Assembly (NCBI GenBank): GCA_012184525.1
Contig: WOFQ01000005.1
Coordinates: forward strand, 744,001-808,000
From: Xenoacremonium recifei
Taxonomy: Eukaryota > Ascomycota > Sordariomycetes > Hypocreales > Nectriaceae
Direction of reading: 5' to 3'
DNA length: 64,000 nucleotides
Part shown: one piece after another, positions 32,225-45,800 of the stretch
How the letters are laid out: every line of letters starts with the position of its first letter
Position numbering within the stretch: position 1 is the stretch's first letter
The notes under the pieces: generated by a model
Told to the model about the DNA's origin: nothing
Databases searched by the model: none
What the model saw: the letters and a program-made list of their open reading frames with translations, nothing else
Program-made: the position numbers and the translations under genes

Positions 32225-34781
32225 ATGTCACTCTTCGGCACATCTCCCACGGACGACGAGCCGTCACACATGGCCTCTCCCACTCGCTCCCGCAGTGCGC
32301 AGGGAGGCGGCGGAGGCGGCGGCCTCTTCGATAACGAGAGCCTCTCGAAACCGTCCTCGAGCAGCCTCTTTGCGGACGACGATGACGCCCATGGCTCGCC
32401 TTGGGACATGCCCACGCCGCGCAAGCAGCAGAGCCGAGCGGACATGATCAGGAACCTGCTACCATCGGCCGATGTGCCCGATAGCTATATCGAGACCTTT
32501 GACACTGTTGTGCGCGAAGACGGGAGCGCCGGCCGGGTGACGGCTGGCGGTATCGCAAAGCTGTTTGCCACGGCGCGACTGGGTGCGGATGCTCAGGCCC
32601 GTATCATGTCACTGGTTGCGCCGGCGGGCGGCGATGTGCTGCTCGGGCGCGAAGAGTTCAATGTGCTGTTGGCCCTGGTCGGCCTGGCGCAAGAGGGCGA
32701 GGTCATTAGCCTGGATGGTGTTGACGAGCGACGCCGAAGTGAGTGGCCGCGATACCCCTCCCCAACCTATTGTTCACGCAGGATCATACCTGAATTGTCT
32801 TTCCCCTAACTTGTTTACCTCATGGTTTTTGAATATTTCCCTGCTTGCCTTCTTGTACCCTGTTGATACGAGCACTCACTGTTATCATATCACTGGTCGC
32901 ATCAACACCCCAGTCGGCTGGTTGGTAGTGGGGACACAGCAGCTAATAATTCGTTTCACTCTCAGATCTCCCGCAGCCCAAGCTTGCCGGCCTCACCGCA
33001 GAGCCCGTCCTGCCTCCCGTTGCAGAGCTCGCGGCGAAGCCTCCCCAGACGCCCGCAAAGGACGCGCTGCCGAGCCCCAAGCCCCAAGCCCAGACGCGGG
33101 CAGCTCGACCAGCCATGGACGATCCCGAAGATGATCCCTGGAATACGCCCGAGGTGCACAAGACACACGCTCACTCGCAGTCAAACGGGAGCAATAGCCA
33201 GATAATTAATGGTCATCCTCCTCCGTTTTCCGCGCCTTCGCCCACCGCTATCCCCCCGCACCCGCCTGCCGACCCCTACTCGATACCTGCCCGACCGCCG
33301 GTCTCTAACGGTGAGAGGCAGAGTCGGGACTCTGTCTCGGGGCCTGCTGCTGGTTGGGGAGGCTACTTTGATGGCAGTAATGCTGCCGGAGCGGCCTTTG
33401 GGTCCAGTCCCCAGAATCCGGTCGCGAACCCTTTCGGCGGCCCCGACCAAACCCCTGGCAGCAATCGACCGCCTGGTCTGCCACAACATTCTAGTGGTGT
33501 TGGAAGGACCGGCCAGAACGTGGAGGAAAATGTGGTGGTCCAGTTGATGCCCGAGAAGGAAGGCATGTTTATGTTCCAACACCATAATTATGAGGTGTCG
33601 AGTCTCCGGCGGGGAAGTAAGGTGATCCGGCGGTACAGTGACTTCGTCTGGCTGCTGGACTGCCTGCATAAACGGTATCCTTTCCGAATTCTCCCTCTTC
33701 TGCCGCCCAAGCGCATGGGCGTCAACGGTAGCCACCTCTCGAATGATGGTGCTTTCATCGAGAAGCGACGTAGAGGTCTGGCGAGGTTCCTGAACGCGCT
33801 TGTTCGGCACCCGATTTTGAGCCAGGAGCAGTTGGTGGTGATGTTTCTGACTGTGCCGACCGTGAGTGTGAGGTCATGACCATGATGATATTGAATATGG
33901 GCTAATATGAAGTTTAGGAATTGGCTGTGTGGAGGAAGCAAGCAACTATTTCGGTCCTCGATGAATTTACTGATCGGGCACTACCTCCTGGTCTGGAAGA
34001 TTCACTACCTGCAACTCTCGAAGATCTCTTTGCCCGCACCCGAGCTGGTATCCGACGCTCTGCTGAGCTGTACATTAACGTCTGCAACATCATGGACCGT
34101 CTGGTCAAGCGGAACGAGGGAGTTGCGGCTGACCACGCTCGCATTGCATTGTCCCTGGCTTCGCTAACAGAGGCCTCGGAAGATACTTATGCCACCGACA
34201 CCAATGAGGTCGCCCTACTCAACGACGGATTGACGGCCATGAGCAAGCACTTGCGGACATGCCAAGCGTTGATGGAGGACGAAAGCCGAGGCTGGGATGA
34301 GGGCGTCCTGGAGGATCTGAAGCGACAGCGGGACGCCTTGGTAAGCGTCCGGGAGATGTTCGACCGACGAGAGCGACTAGACAAAGACAACATCCCTTAC
34401 TTGGAGCGGCGGATACAGACGAACGAGACAAAGCTGGCCAACTTGCGATCAAAGCCTGAGGGGATGGTCAAGGCTGGAGAGATCGAGCGACTGGCGGAGA
34501 ACATCATCAAGGTATGTGAAAGGTTGATGGACTACTAGGACGACACTATCATGCTTACTATTCGAAATTAGGACAAGGAATCAATTGTACAGCAACATAA
34601 CCGCTCCATCTTCGTCAAGGAGTGCATCCGTGACGAGCTGGTCACGTTCCAGACCACCCAATACCATGTCAGCCGATGGAACCAGGACTGGGCGGGCGAG
34701 CGTGTCAAGTATGCCGAAATGCTAGCGGACAACTGGCGACGACTTTTGGATGAACTCGAGGGCATGCCGCTGGGTGACTAG
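32225..34781 (+). CDS. mvp1: Sorting nexin MVP1 (PX-BAR)
   Basis: Exons 32225-32738, 32966-33861, 33918-34511 and 34572-34781 give about 737 aa. Mvp1 is an endosomal coat protein that binds PI3P and sorts membrane proteins from endosomes to Golgi and vacuole. Order: an acidic, low-complexity N-terminus with SPWDMPTPRKQQSRADMIRNLL and an EH-like helical segment (residues about 60-170), a Pro-rich disordered linker, the PX domain (about 356-466) with RRYSDFVWLLDCL and LPPKR for phosphoinositide binding, then a C-terminal BAR-like helical region ending RWNQDWAGERVKYAEMLADNW. The 227-bp first intron is longer than its neighbours. The start at 32225 gives MSLFGTSP, the usual fungal beginning. Confidence 0.92.
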
Positions 34782-35364
34782 TGCCGCCACGCAGAGAGGC
34801 ATGCTACCGGGTCCAAAATTCCGTCAGATCCGAGCGAGGAGGAGGCGGAGCTCAACCACCAGCCAGATTAGGGGGGTTTAGGGCGGTGAGATGATCAGTT
34901 CTCTGCCCCGATTCCAGACTTTTGATATTGAATGCTGCGGAAGATAATGATTATGGCTGATTGAGAGGTTGGGGAGGAGGAAGAAGTCGAAGACGGCTGT
35001 ATACATACATGTACACACTTTCATGGAGGAGGGTGGAAGCATTGCAGCAGGGCAGAGGCATGTGGGCGATACCCTTCGTTCGTTTTGGAGGCTTTTTCGT
35101 TATGTATTTCCGTTGGACTGATTTGGTTCCTTAAGACTCTGAACACGGGAGGGAGATAATGCCCTGTGAATAATAGATGCAGCGGATGTATATAGCATGG
35201 AGTAGCACAGCGCCAGACTGATTATGAGTATATTACGTTATTTGACCTGCAACTCTGCGTTTTGGTACGTTTTCAGTGGTTTACATAGATGGAGATCAGT
35301 GACAAGCATGCATGCTCTCCTCACCTGGGGCAGGGGACCCCTGAACCCCTTTTCGTATCCAGCC
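34782..35364. other. Convergent intergenic region
   Basis: Between the 3' ends of the sorting nexin and dihydroxy-acid dehydratase genes. No gene recognised. Confidence 0.4.
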
Positions 35365-37390
35365 TCACCACTTATCCGTCACGGCACCATGACTAGCATC
35401 GCTCACCAACCGCGCATACTTGGCTAGAACACCCCTTTTCACTCGCGGCTCTGGTGCCTTCCACGCCTTCCGTCGCTCCTCCATCTCTGTATCCTCAATC
35501 TCAACATCAAGACGGTTCCGCACTGCATCAATGACTACGGGATCGCCATCTTTGACCAGCGCAATGGGCCCTCCTACCGCAGCCTCTGGCACCACGTGCC
35601 CGACAATGAACCCGTGCGATGCGCCGCTGTATCGTCCATCCGTCACAAGCGCTACGTTGGTGAGTCCGGCGCCCATGATGGCTGCGGATGCTCGCAATTG
35701 TTCCGGCATGCCAGGCCCGCCCTTGGGGCCCTCGTACCGCACGATCAGCACAAGGTTGCCAGCATCACGGCGAATGGCACCCGCTGAGAGCGCCTCGTCA
35801 AGAGCTGCCTCGCTGTCAAAGACACGAGCCGCACCGCGAAAAGAGAGGCCCTCCTTTCCGGTGATCTTTGCCACGGCACCTCCGGGCGCCATGTTGCCAC
35901 GGAGAATACGGATGTGCCCAGTTGCCTTAATCGGGTCTTCCAGAGGGCGGATGATTTTCTGGCCTGGGTCAAGGCTCGGCCAGTCGGCGACGTTCTCGGC
36001 AAGTGTTTTGCCAGTGACAGTCATGATGCTACCGTCGATGACCCCCTTGGCCACAAGCATCTTCAGCACGGCGGGCGTGCCACCCACGCTGTACAAGTCC
36101 TCCATATAATAGGCTCCGCTGGGTGCCAGGTCGGCGAGGAATGGCGTGCGGTCGGATGTGCGCTGGACGTCGTCGAGAGTCAGGGGCACGCCAGCCGTGT
36201 TAGCCATGGCGAGAAAATGCAACACGCCGTTGGTCGAACCTCCGAGGATCATGGTGAGGGTCAAGGCGTTCTCGAATGCAGCGCGCGTAAGGAGGTCGCG
36301 TGGGCGTAGGTCTTTTTCCATGGTGGTGCGAATAACTTGGGCAGCATGTTCGCATTCGCGAGCTTTCTCTGGGGATTCAGCGGGATAGGAGGACGAGCCG
36401 GGGAGACTCAGGCCCATGGCCTCGATAGCGGTCGCCATGGTGTTTGCCGTGTACATGCCGCCACAGGCACCTGCTCCAGGACAAGCATGACGCTCGATGT
36501 CGGTCAGGACGTCTGCTGAAGTGCGGCCAGGCCCTCCTGGGTCCTTGGCTGCGTGTAGTCGTCCATAGCTGAAGGCACCGGCAGCCTCATAGCATGTGCT
36601 GATGTTGATGGGCTTTTCGAGCAGCGAGGACTTGCCTTTTCGGATGGTGCCGCCATAGATCATGATAAAGGGTCGGTTGTGGCGAGCGGCGGCCATGACC
36701 ACGCCAGGCATGTTCTTGTCACAACCTGGAATGGAGATGTTGGCGTCATGGTGTTGTGCGCAGGTGACAGACTCGATAGAATCGGCGATAATTTCGCGGG
36801 TCTGCAGAGAGAAGCGCATGCCTGATAGTTGTGAGTGTCGGTGTCATGAGAGGAAAGGCGACACATACCCTCGCCGCCCATGGTAATGGCATCGGACACA
36901 CCGACGGTGTTGAACTGCCATGGGAGCATGCCCTCCTTCTGTAGAGACCTCTTGACGATGTTGCCTAAGTCAAGGACTGCTGCGTGTAAGTGACCACCCA
37001 CTCTTAGTGTCTCCTCATATTACTCACGATGGGTACTATCAGGCCAATAGTATCAGTATCTTAACTCACTTCAGACAGAGCTTGATAATTAATACTCACT
37101 TGCATGGATTCCCTTCCCACCATACCGTCGCTACGCCCACCTGCGGAGCATTCTTCATCATCTGCTCATCCGGCACCCCGGCGCCATACAACATGGCCTA
37201 TGTCTCATGTCAGCTACGGTCTCTTTCCCACACATCAAACCCAATATCGTACCTGAGCACCCGGGTAGTCATGACCGCGAGTGATCTTATGAGACCACCG
37301 GTTCAACGCCTCGCCGGGTGGGAGGCAGGGAAACGGGATGAAGTCAGGCGACTGCTTGGGGTCATCTCTGAGAGAAGTCTGTTCCGCCAT
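35365..37390 (-). CDS. Dihydroxy-acid dehydratase (IlvD/Edd family) with 8-nt microexon
   Basis: Exons on the minus strand: 37390-37253, 37197-37100, 37035-37028 (microexon), 36976-36869 and 36821-35365, giving about 602 aa. The enzyme converts 2,3-dihydroxy-isovalerate/methylvalerate to 2-oxo acids in branched-chain amino-acid synthesis, with an Fe-S cluster and Mg. Cluster ligands are C78 (NPCNTH), C151 (PGCDKN) and C237 (GACGGMYTANTM). The microexon supplies N79-T80-H81-L82. The N-terminus (MAEQTSLRDDPKQSP) lacks a mitochondrial presequence, unlike the housekeeping enzyme, so this may be a cytosolic paralogue; fungi often hold several. Some paralogues act as self-resistance copies in metabolite clusters, but no such cluster is visible here. 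The C-terminus ends VTDKW. Confidence 0.92.
37028..37035 (-). other. 8-nt microexon of the dihydroxy-acid dehydratase gene
   Basis: TACCCATC on the minus strand, flanked by TAG and GTGAGT. It joins AA from the previous exon and TC from the next to encode N-T-H-L, completing the conserved NPCNxHLLDLG stretch. Without it the frame breaks. Confidence 0.85.
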
Positions 37391-38743
37391 GATGTCCGCT
37401 TGCTTTTAATCTACAAAACTGGGCTGAACTGAAGAATGGCTGTTCTGCTGCTGCTGTCTATCTCCGTGAATGAGACGAGATGAGGGGAAGTTGGATGCAG
37501 GAAGCGATGTCGGAGTCGCATACACGCCCGAAAACTGCACAATGCCTCGGGCTCGGTAACAGGTCTGGACGCGGCGTCAGTGACGGTCATGCCACCAGAC
37601 ATTAGCGACGAAGCTCCAACACATACCTTTACGCTCAGCTGTCTCTGGGGATTGGAGAGAAGGCCGTGGCAACGCCCTCTTACGACGGAACCTTTACACA
37701 TTGTCTCTCGCCTGCTCATCGATGCTCGCTCTCCACAGCCCACGCTCCCCACCTGGGCCTTGTCCAGCGAATGCCATCGCCCGCGTTACCAATGGGCGGA
37801 GCTTCGCGTCTGCAGTAGCGGCGGGAATCGCCCCAGACAATGGCCAGGCGATGGAGCTGGAGGCGTAAAATGGGCGTTTTCATCGCCCGGCCGTCGTGAC
37901 CCGTCCGTAGCCGCCCCTCCCCCTTCCCGCCCGCCGGCCGATACCCCGCACGGAGGTCGGAGGTTCGGGGGGTCTCGGTCCGTGATGATGATGTTGTTGA
38001 CGCGAAGAGTAGAGTGCATTGACGGGGCCTGGTCGGGATGCGTATGCCTGTGTGGCTCAGTCAATCATGTCCGTCAGCTCCCATGCATAGCAGGAAACAA
38101 ACTATAGGGCTTAGACGCCGTGGCTGTTTCCATCCTGTCGGGACACTTGTCGATCTTACACGCGTGAAGCACGCCCCCGTCTCGCGTCCAATCCGGCAGA
38201 CAACTCATCCGGTTTCACGATGCTGTAACTCTCCTTTGAAACATCACACAGAGACGAGACGAAATGTGCAGAGCAAGAAAAAAAGGATGATGGCATTGTT
38301 TCGTCGTGTCGGCCCCCTTTCACCAGCGGCCAGACCACCTGAGACGTGTGTAGACTAGAATACGGCTGCTGCTACTATCTGATAGTGAGGTAGCTAGCTA
38401 GCTAGAGTATGTTGTATGGGTAAGCCCAGACCCTCGTCGAGTCGTCACTTCATTTCGTCTGTCCCTTCCCGGGACTGTGCGGAGATAATAAGTGAGGTAA
38501 AAAAGAAACGGTACAAGAGCGGTTGGAGTAAAAACAAGTGTTGCACGCATCAGAAAGAAACAAAATCAGCCCCGAGCCCGTATGGCCCCCAAAGTGTCCT
38601 CCAAACTCCTCCCGCCTGCGCAGATCGTAGAAGCAAGTACACTCCAATCTGAGTTCTTCAAAGTGTCCAAATAAAGTCTGTATTGTCGAATTAAGAACCG
38701 GGTCATTCGTGAATCGAAAGAAGCGCTCCCTCTCGCGAGGTTC
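37391..38743. other. Intergenic region, promoter of the dehydratase gene
   Basis: About 1.35 kb. A short TAGC microsatellite lies at 38391-38405. The 175-codon ORF at 37580-38107 has no recognisable features. No gene called. Confidence 0.45.
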
Positions 38744-39813
38744 TCAAACAGCGGATTGCATCACCCCAAACCGCTCCTCCTCCATCCGACGCACGATGTC
38801 ACGATCTCGAGCAGTGCGCGGGTCGGCATCAATGCCTAGGATGGAAGAGATGCGTGTCTTGTCTCTGGATCGCACGTACATGTCCTTGTCTGCGTTGTCA
38901 GGGCTGGACACGGGAGTGATGGGCGTGCTCCCTTGTTGGGAGCAGCACGATCCGGACTTCCACGCCTGCTCAAGAGTCGTCGGCGAGACATGCGGGCCAT
39001 ACTCGTGGGCAATGGCTTCCCAGAATGCAGCTCGGTGGGCGCTATAGATGGCGTGTAAGCGGGCAAGGTCGACATGGGCGGGGCCGTGGGTGGCCGTCGA
39101 CGGTGGCGGAAGACCTGAACAGTCCAGACGAAGCGGTGGTGTGGAAGGGTTATGGGGGACGCGGTGTACAGGGTGGCTATCGAGCTGGTGATGGTATCCA
39201 GGGTTGCTGGGGGCGGGAATGCTGCTGTCGAGTTGGGCAACGTATCCAGAAGCTGCAGGTGGTGGTGGCAGGGCCATAGACGCGGGCTTTGGGAGGATGG
39301 CAGGCAGCTTAGGCGACGGCCCTGTCCCGGTCGTGAGGATGCTCGGCAACTGGATGCCCGGTGGCCCGTAGCTGCTAGCAGAGCTCCCGGGCGGCGACAC
39401 CGACCTCGACATGCTCTCACGCTCCGGGCTCAGTGTCGTGCCTGAAGGTATCATGGGCGAGTGATGTGAGGAGCTAGATGAGCATGAAGCGGCACGTTTG
39501 CGGCGGTTGGAGCCGTGAGAAAGCTGGTGGTAGTGCAGGCGGCATGCAAGCTCGGTCTTCTTGAGATGAGCTGCGATATGCTTGTACGGCATCTTCTGGA
39601 GGCGTGTCTGCAGTAGATAGAGTTCCTTGAATACGATTAGCAGGCAATTAATGCAATGACGGCTCCATTACTCACTTCGTCTTCACTCCAAGCACGACCA
39701 CCGCCTGTTGATGCATTCTTGCGGTTCTTGGAGACCCCGTACTCGTGGCGATCCATCGCATCGCTGGTTGGTATATATGGAGCCGGCATCAGGGCCATCT
39801 GTGTTGGCGACAT
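38744..39813 (-). CDS. Myb/SANT-like DNA-binding protein
   Basis: Two exons, 39813-39676 and 39625-38744, give about 339 aa. A single Myb/SANT-like helix-turn-helix lies at residues about 40-82, built across the splice: RAWSEDE then ELYLLQTRLQKMPYKHIAAHLKKTELACRLHYHQ. It is followed by basic NRRKR, a Ser/Pro-rich middle region, and a conserved-looking C-terminal block (HAIYSAHRAAFWEAIAHEYG) ending in DIVRRMEEERFGVMQ. Most likely a nuclear transcription factor of the fungal Myb_DNA-bind_6 type. The ATG at 39813 is chosen because the upstream in-frame residues are not coding-like. Its target genes are unknown. It faces away from the second Myb-like gene across a 7.3-kb gap. Confidence 0.8.
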
Positions 39814-42800
39814 GGCTTTTGTTGGTATTCGACGTTCTTGTATAAACGAAAATAAAATCCTTCTTAAATGATTGCAGGGGTATCTCAAAGTGAAAGAATA
39901 GAATCCGGATCTCAGGTCGAGAAGGTGTGGAAGACGTTGGTTAACGCTTCAAAAGAGGTGGCAAACCAGGCCACTGAAGAAGAGAAGGTGCTTGTCAAAG
40001 CTAGGCAGTATCGTCAAGGATACAAGGAATCCTAATGCCCTCGTAGGATGGACTCGAAACGGGAACCGGCCGTTCAAAGAATCGAAATTGTCCTATCAGA
40101 CGGGCGGATGTGGACGTTCAAATGAGTGTCAGCAGCCAGGCCAGTTGGGCCAAAGGAGTGTAGAGAACCGGCTGCGGGTTAAGTCAAAACGAAGAAAGAA
40201 AAAGAAAAGAACAAGAATTGAAGACGCAACAGCGTTTCTTCGTCGAACCAAGGAACTCGATGGATGATTGTGACACCCAGGTGAAGAGGGAAGAGGAGGG
40301 AGAAATAAGACTCGATGGGATCTGGGGAGGGGCACGCAACTATAATAATACGTTCCCCGTAGTGGTGTCTCGAACAACGACAACGGCGGTGATGAGGTTC
40401 GGACCCAGGCCTTTCCAGGACCCAGGACCAGGGGCCCTGCCCACCACCACCACAAGCTCGACGACTAGCCCGGTTACAGCCCAGTCGAGATGAGGGAGAA
40501 ACTCTGTGACAGATGTGCAGAGAAGGCATGACAGTGTTTGATCTGATCTGCCTTAGCCTGCAAGCCCTGTCTGCTGCGAGCAGCTTCATCGCTAGCCGCC
40601 AGCCGGGTCCTGATCTCTGTCAATAGCAGCCGCAACTATTCCTCCACGGCGACTTCACCATCACGGACCAACAAGTCCTGCAGCGTGCGTGGGAGGAGCC
40701 AACGGACCGCAGGGATCACTCATTCAGATCCACCCCGTCGTATTAATTGAAGTCGTCCGGTCCATGCCATGGGAATATCTACCTTCTGCAAGATGAAATA
40801 AACAGGCCTGGCTGACCGCCACCACCGCAGTAGCGGCGCCTCAATCAAAGCTTATCCCGTCGGATTGGCCCATGTCCGCTGCTCGACCATTGTCGGGGCC
40901 GCGGCGCCTGCGGCCTGGTGCTGGGCTGGGCATCCCATCTGAAATTATGTCAGAGACGAGTCTCGTGTCTGACATTTGACGGCGGGGGTTGTGCAGGTTG
41001 CGGCGACCTCAGCTTCAGGTGTTACAGCGGCGCGCTTCTCCAGGTCTCAGGGGTTTGTGCCCTCCATGATCCATCCCTCCCCTCGACGTGCTCGCCGCCG
41101 CCGCCGCCACGCCCGAGCGTTGCAAGGGTCGGCCGGGCCTGGCTGCTCAGAGAACCCAGTTGTTTGGTTTGAAGTGGTTCCATCGAAACGTCGACGTCGT
41201 TTGCTGTGCTGGCCGAACCCTGCAAGCGGCTCATGCTTCAACGGCCATGATAGGTGGGGGAAGATATGCCGCTCGTTAGCTGGGAGCCAAAGCCAAACCG
41301 CCCTGCCCTTCTGCACGGGCAATGTAAGCAGAGTTCATCTCCATCTCACAACCGTGTCGTCAACCCATCCCACTTCAATATCAACCAACCCACCCGGTTG
41401 TCTTCTCGGTCGATCGATCAGCAGCGGCGGCGGCCACATAAGCTGTAGACGGCAGCCGGAGAATCACGACTTCTGCCCTCTCGCCGCCTCAACGACCCCC
41501 TCGACCCCCGCTGCGGCCGCCCGCAAGCCTCAAGATCAATAACCCCTGCTCCCCGCTCGGTTCCTGTGTTGAAGCTGGGTCGGGGACCCTTGAAACTCGC
41601 TAACGCACTGGCGCAATTTCACCTCAGTATCAGACTGGACGAAAATGTCATTCTGCATACTCGCCTGCGCCTGCGGTTAGCCTCCAACCAACGCAGGTCC
41701 GTGATGTTGCATCTGGTTTTGTTATGTTTTAACCTTTTGTTAGTCGCCCGGGTGGTCCATCTGCATGTGTTGTTATGCGATGCTGCCCTACAGGGCGCCT
41801 AAACTCTAGGCCCGCAAACACCGATGCCATTGGGACGATTAGAAACGCGAGAGCGACTGATGCAACAGAATCGAATCCAGGCCCCGAAGGATGGCCTCGG
41901 CTAAGTTTGTCCCTGATGAACCGAGAGCTTGTTCAGGTTTGACTTCGCCTCTCATTCAGGGTTTCTCGGTTGCAACCGAGTTGGTGAGTTGGAGGTGGAA
42001 CAGGGCAGGGCGTCTAGATGCTGTCCATTCCATGTCATGGTTCTCGAATCGCCTTGTCTCTCAGGATCATCCGCATCAATTTTGCACAATTGTTTCTTGC
42101 CGCCCAGATTCAGCGCCGTCGTTTAGTTTGACGCAAGGTGAAGCGACTACTGCCAGTGGGCCAATGAGCATAACGAGGTGTCATCACATTCGGAGACCAA
42201 CCAACTGCATCGCTTGGGATGAGATGGGCAAACTCCCTTGGGATGACGGCCGGATGACCGGACAAACTGTTAGGAGCTTGTCTCTCGCAGTGTTTGTGGA
42301 ACTAACCTTGGAACATCGGAAACGATGTTTTGCCACACCCAAGGGTTCCAAAGTGTTACCATCCCCTGCAATCAAGAGCCAGTGCCAACTCCAGTTACTG
42401 CAAGCCGCAAGCCTCTGTTTCGGGAGTCACTGTAGAACACAGTAGGCACTCACCAGTGCAACTGCAGCCGATGTTTAGGTTTCACCAGCCGCACGCCTCC
42501 GAATGCCAAGCTACCGTTCTCCATCCAGGCAACTACTACGTTGCTGGAGAATGCCATGTTGGGACAAGGCACGTAGCAGAGTCTCTCCGAGGATGGAAAA
42601 CTCTTCCTCCTCTATTCTCTCATACTTCTGTGCACGTGCAGAGTTTCCACAGGTTCTCTTTCACCAAGCAGGGATCTATGTGGTTCACAGGCACTCTGAC
42701 GGTGACAATAGGCGAGATACTTTGTGAAACATTGCTTCCACGGGCCGCTTTGATTCAGTCCCAATTCTCCATTGCTAGTGTAGCTCTTCAACACAGAGCA

Positions 42801-45800
42801 CGGCCCCGGCGAGGCCATGCGAACATCGCCGCTTTGGCCCATAGCTCGTCTTCGCCTCCATGTCCGTGGGTGTGCCAGGTGACAGAGCGGCAAAGAGGCT
42901 CAAACAAGATGCAGCTGGCGGTGTGACCGGGCTCGTTTCACCATTGGGCGCTTCGTGATGTTGCCGGTTTGAAGATCCGGATAGTACCTAGTGTTCCTAT
43001 GTTTCGGAAGTGTCTGGTGCGCATAAAGCACTGTCCATCATGGCTACGCTCATTGCGGATTGGTGTTGACTTTAAACATGATCTGGGGTACTCAATTCTC
43101 ATGCCAAGCTTTGAGCTCTGCATCGATCCCGAGATGTCGGTGAGCTCTTGTTTCTTGCGAGGGGTGTTTCATTGCATGCGACCCATGGCTGATGGTTTCA
43201 TCTTCCAGATGATACCAGTTGGGTTTTGAGATGACAGGAAACCGGCGAGCCGAGCTGTTCAACTAGGAGAAGACTTTCCTCGGATCAAAATCAGTCGTCG
43301 TTTCGACAAGTTTCGACAATCTCTATTCCATGGAGTAACAAGTTTAGTTTTGTCTAATCTTCATGGGCTCCCCAACTGCTCCAGCCGGCAGATCACTAAA
43401 AAACCATGAGCAGCTTCAGTGTTTAGAATGTAGCAAGGTGCATCGTTGCGGCCGTAGATAATTCGTAAGGAAAGTAGAAGAAGGAAAATATTCAAAAATT
43501 TATGGAATGAATATAGTGCAAGAAACTTGAACTATTCATTTGATGGAGAAGAGCCAACCCAGGCGTATCTCATGCATGCCACGAATCTTGTGTTGCCGTT
43601 TCAGTGCTACCCTGCAGTTCGCTCGATAAAGCTGCCGGGATCGCCCTCAATCGATCGGGGCGCTGTTCGAAGAGTCCTGGAGAGACGCGATGTGGCTGAA
43701 AAGCACAAGAGGACACAAGTTGACTGCAGCATTAGAAGCGACTAAATACTTCCATCAAAAAGACGACCGCTTTCATAGCATGGGTGTGGCTGAGGAGTTC
43801 GACCGGATTGCTTGGTTCAACCTGTCGATGTTGTGAGGGGGCGAGTTGGGGTTTTTGGGATTGTAAGAAAAAATAAGCCTAAGATCATTTCTATCAGTGC
43901 CAACTCAGTGGACTTACAGCGTTGCATACATGGCATACGTTAGGCACCATCATCTGCATGTCTTGAGGCCAGGAAAGTGACTGCGACGTAAGCTGGCCAG
44001 GGACATATGCACGGAACTGGGAGACTTCTGAGGTACTCCTGGTGGAAGTCACGATCTTAGCTCGGCCGACCCCCAGATTGCTGGGTACCCAAGGTACCTC
44101 CCGGGTGGAGCATGCTGGGCAGATCCGAGGATGAGGCTCTGCTGGACGTTCTGTGACTTCGAATTCAATTGGGGAACAGCAGGGAAGTTTTCTGGAAACG
44201 AAGCCGACGGCGACGCGAAAAGGCGCGGAGACGAAAGGCGGCGTGGTGTTTTGCCGTGAACCATGTCGCTCAGCGATCTGCCGTCGGTTGGCTGGCGGAA
44301 GCGACGGGATCAGAGGGCGTCATGGGAGTCACGGATGAGAGCAGGGGCAGCGTTGAGGAAATGACCGCATGAACCGTCTGCAGAATTGGGATCTTGACAT
44401 GCGATAACGGCAGTCATGACGAAGAATGAATGCATGTGGGAGGGAGATTGATCCAGAAGAAGTTGGGGTTGATCACAATTGAAGGCAGGCGGGCGCGCGT
44501 GAGCACTTGCCGGTTCTACTGCACGACGCCACAGCAGTGACCTGAGGCAGCGACAATCGTCTCCAGGCAGTTATCAGCACACGCTTGAGCCTGTCATGGT
44601 TATCATACGGTCATTGGCACTGAGGCCTCTCAGATAAGGACATTTTCTCGCCGAGCCTGTCTCGAGGTCACGATGCTCCATTAGCTGCGTCGCAAGCTCT
44701 CGGCAGTTACCTGTACTGAGAGGAACATGCTGACGCTGAAGCAAAGCCCTCACATCACTGACGAAGCGGCCCGCGCCGAGAAGCCACCACTTCCTCCCAA
44801 ATTCACTGCAAGCACATGCCCAGTAACATGAATTGAATTTATCGTTTTCGGCCCTGACTCAATTCTTAATTTTTTTCTTCTCCTGTGATTTTCGGGGCGG
44901 GGAAATCACAGCTGCTCAGCACGGCCAGCGACGGGACGATGCGAGCGTAATGTTTCGACGGCTAGGCCTGATCCGGCCTAGGGCTGGTGGCTGGAGGGGC
45001 ATGTGGGGAGGGGTGTAGCCGGTTTTTCTCGTGTTGACGGGCGCGGAAGGTACTGCGCCATGATCAGTTTCGCGTGTAATGGCACTGTATGACGGCAATG
45101 ATCCATGACCAAGCGCACAGTGCGTGTATGTCACATGACCCGCTCATCCACTCACTGCATCCACCCCTACGCCTTGTTTCCTGCCTGGGCCCGCCTCACC
45201 ACAGTAGCCTTCTGTCGCGCCGTGCCCATCTTCTCCCTCCCCCAACTCTCCCCCTTCCACCCAACCCATCCAAAACATCGACCACCTTCGCCCGCCACCC
45301 CAGTTCCTCCCACAGTTACTTCGCTCCCAAGTACCATCGCCCTCCTCCCAGGCTTCTCCAGGTTTCCCCTTCCCTTCCCAGCCAGCAGGCCCCAAAGCGT
45401 CGCCCTCGCCCAAACCGCCAGGCTTGTGCTTGTGTCGACGGCGGATCCACTGCATCAGTTGTATCTGTCGGTATCCCTTGTTGTTGACCACCAGCACCCG
45501 CAACCGCAACGGGAAGGCGACCAGATCGAAAAGACCTCTCTGCTGTTGGAGAGCGTGACTCCATCTCGACCGCCTGTCATCGCGGCCCAGAGCCTCGGCG
45601 ACTGGCTGCCCAGCATCCGACTCCATCTTCCTAACCACTCCGGTGAGCTTCCAACCAATTCCCTGACCTCACTCCCGTCCTATCCAGTCACTTCACTCTC
45701 AGCTCTGCTGGTCTGCTGGTAGCTCGGCTGGCTCGCTGTTGAGCTGCTCCAGCCGGTCCAGCTCCAGCTCCAGCTCCAGCTGTTCTCTCTCCCCCCCACC

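Noticed and set aside
41891..42926. Two overlapping ORFs of 184 and 198 codons in the 7.3-kb gap
   Set aside because: Different frames over the same DNA, no domain and no splice logic joining them.
45105..45722. 205-codon Pro/Ser-rich ORF
   Set aside because: Explained by the C/T-rich leader composition.
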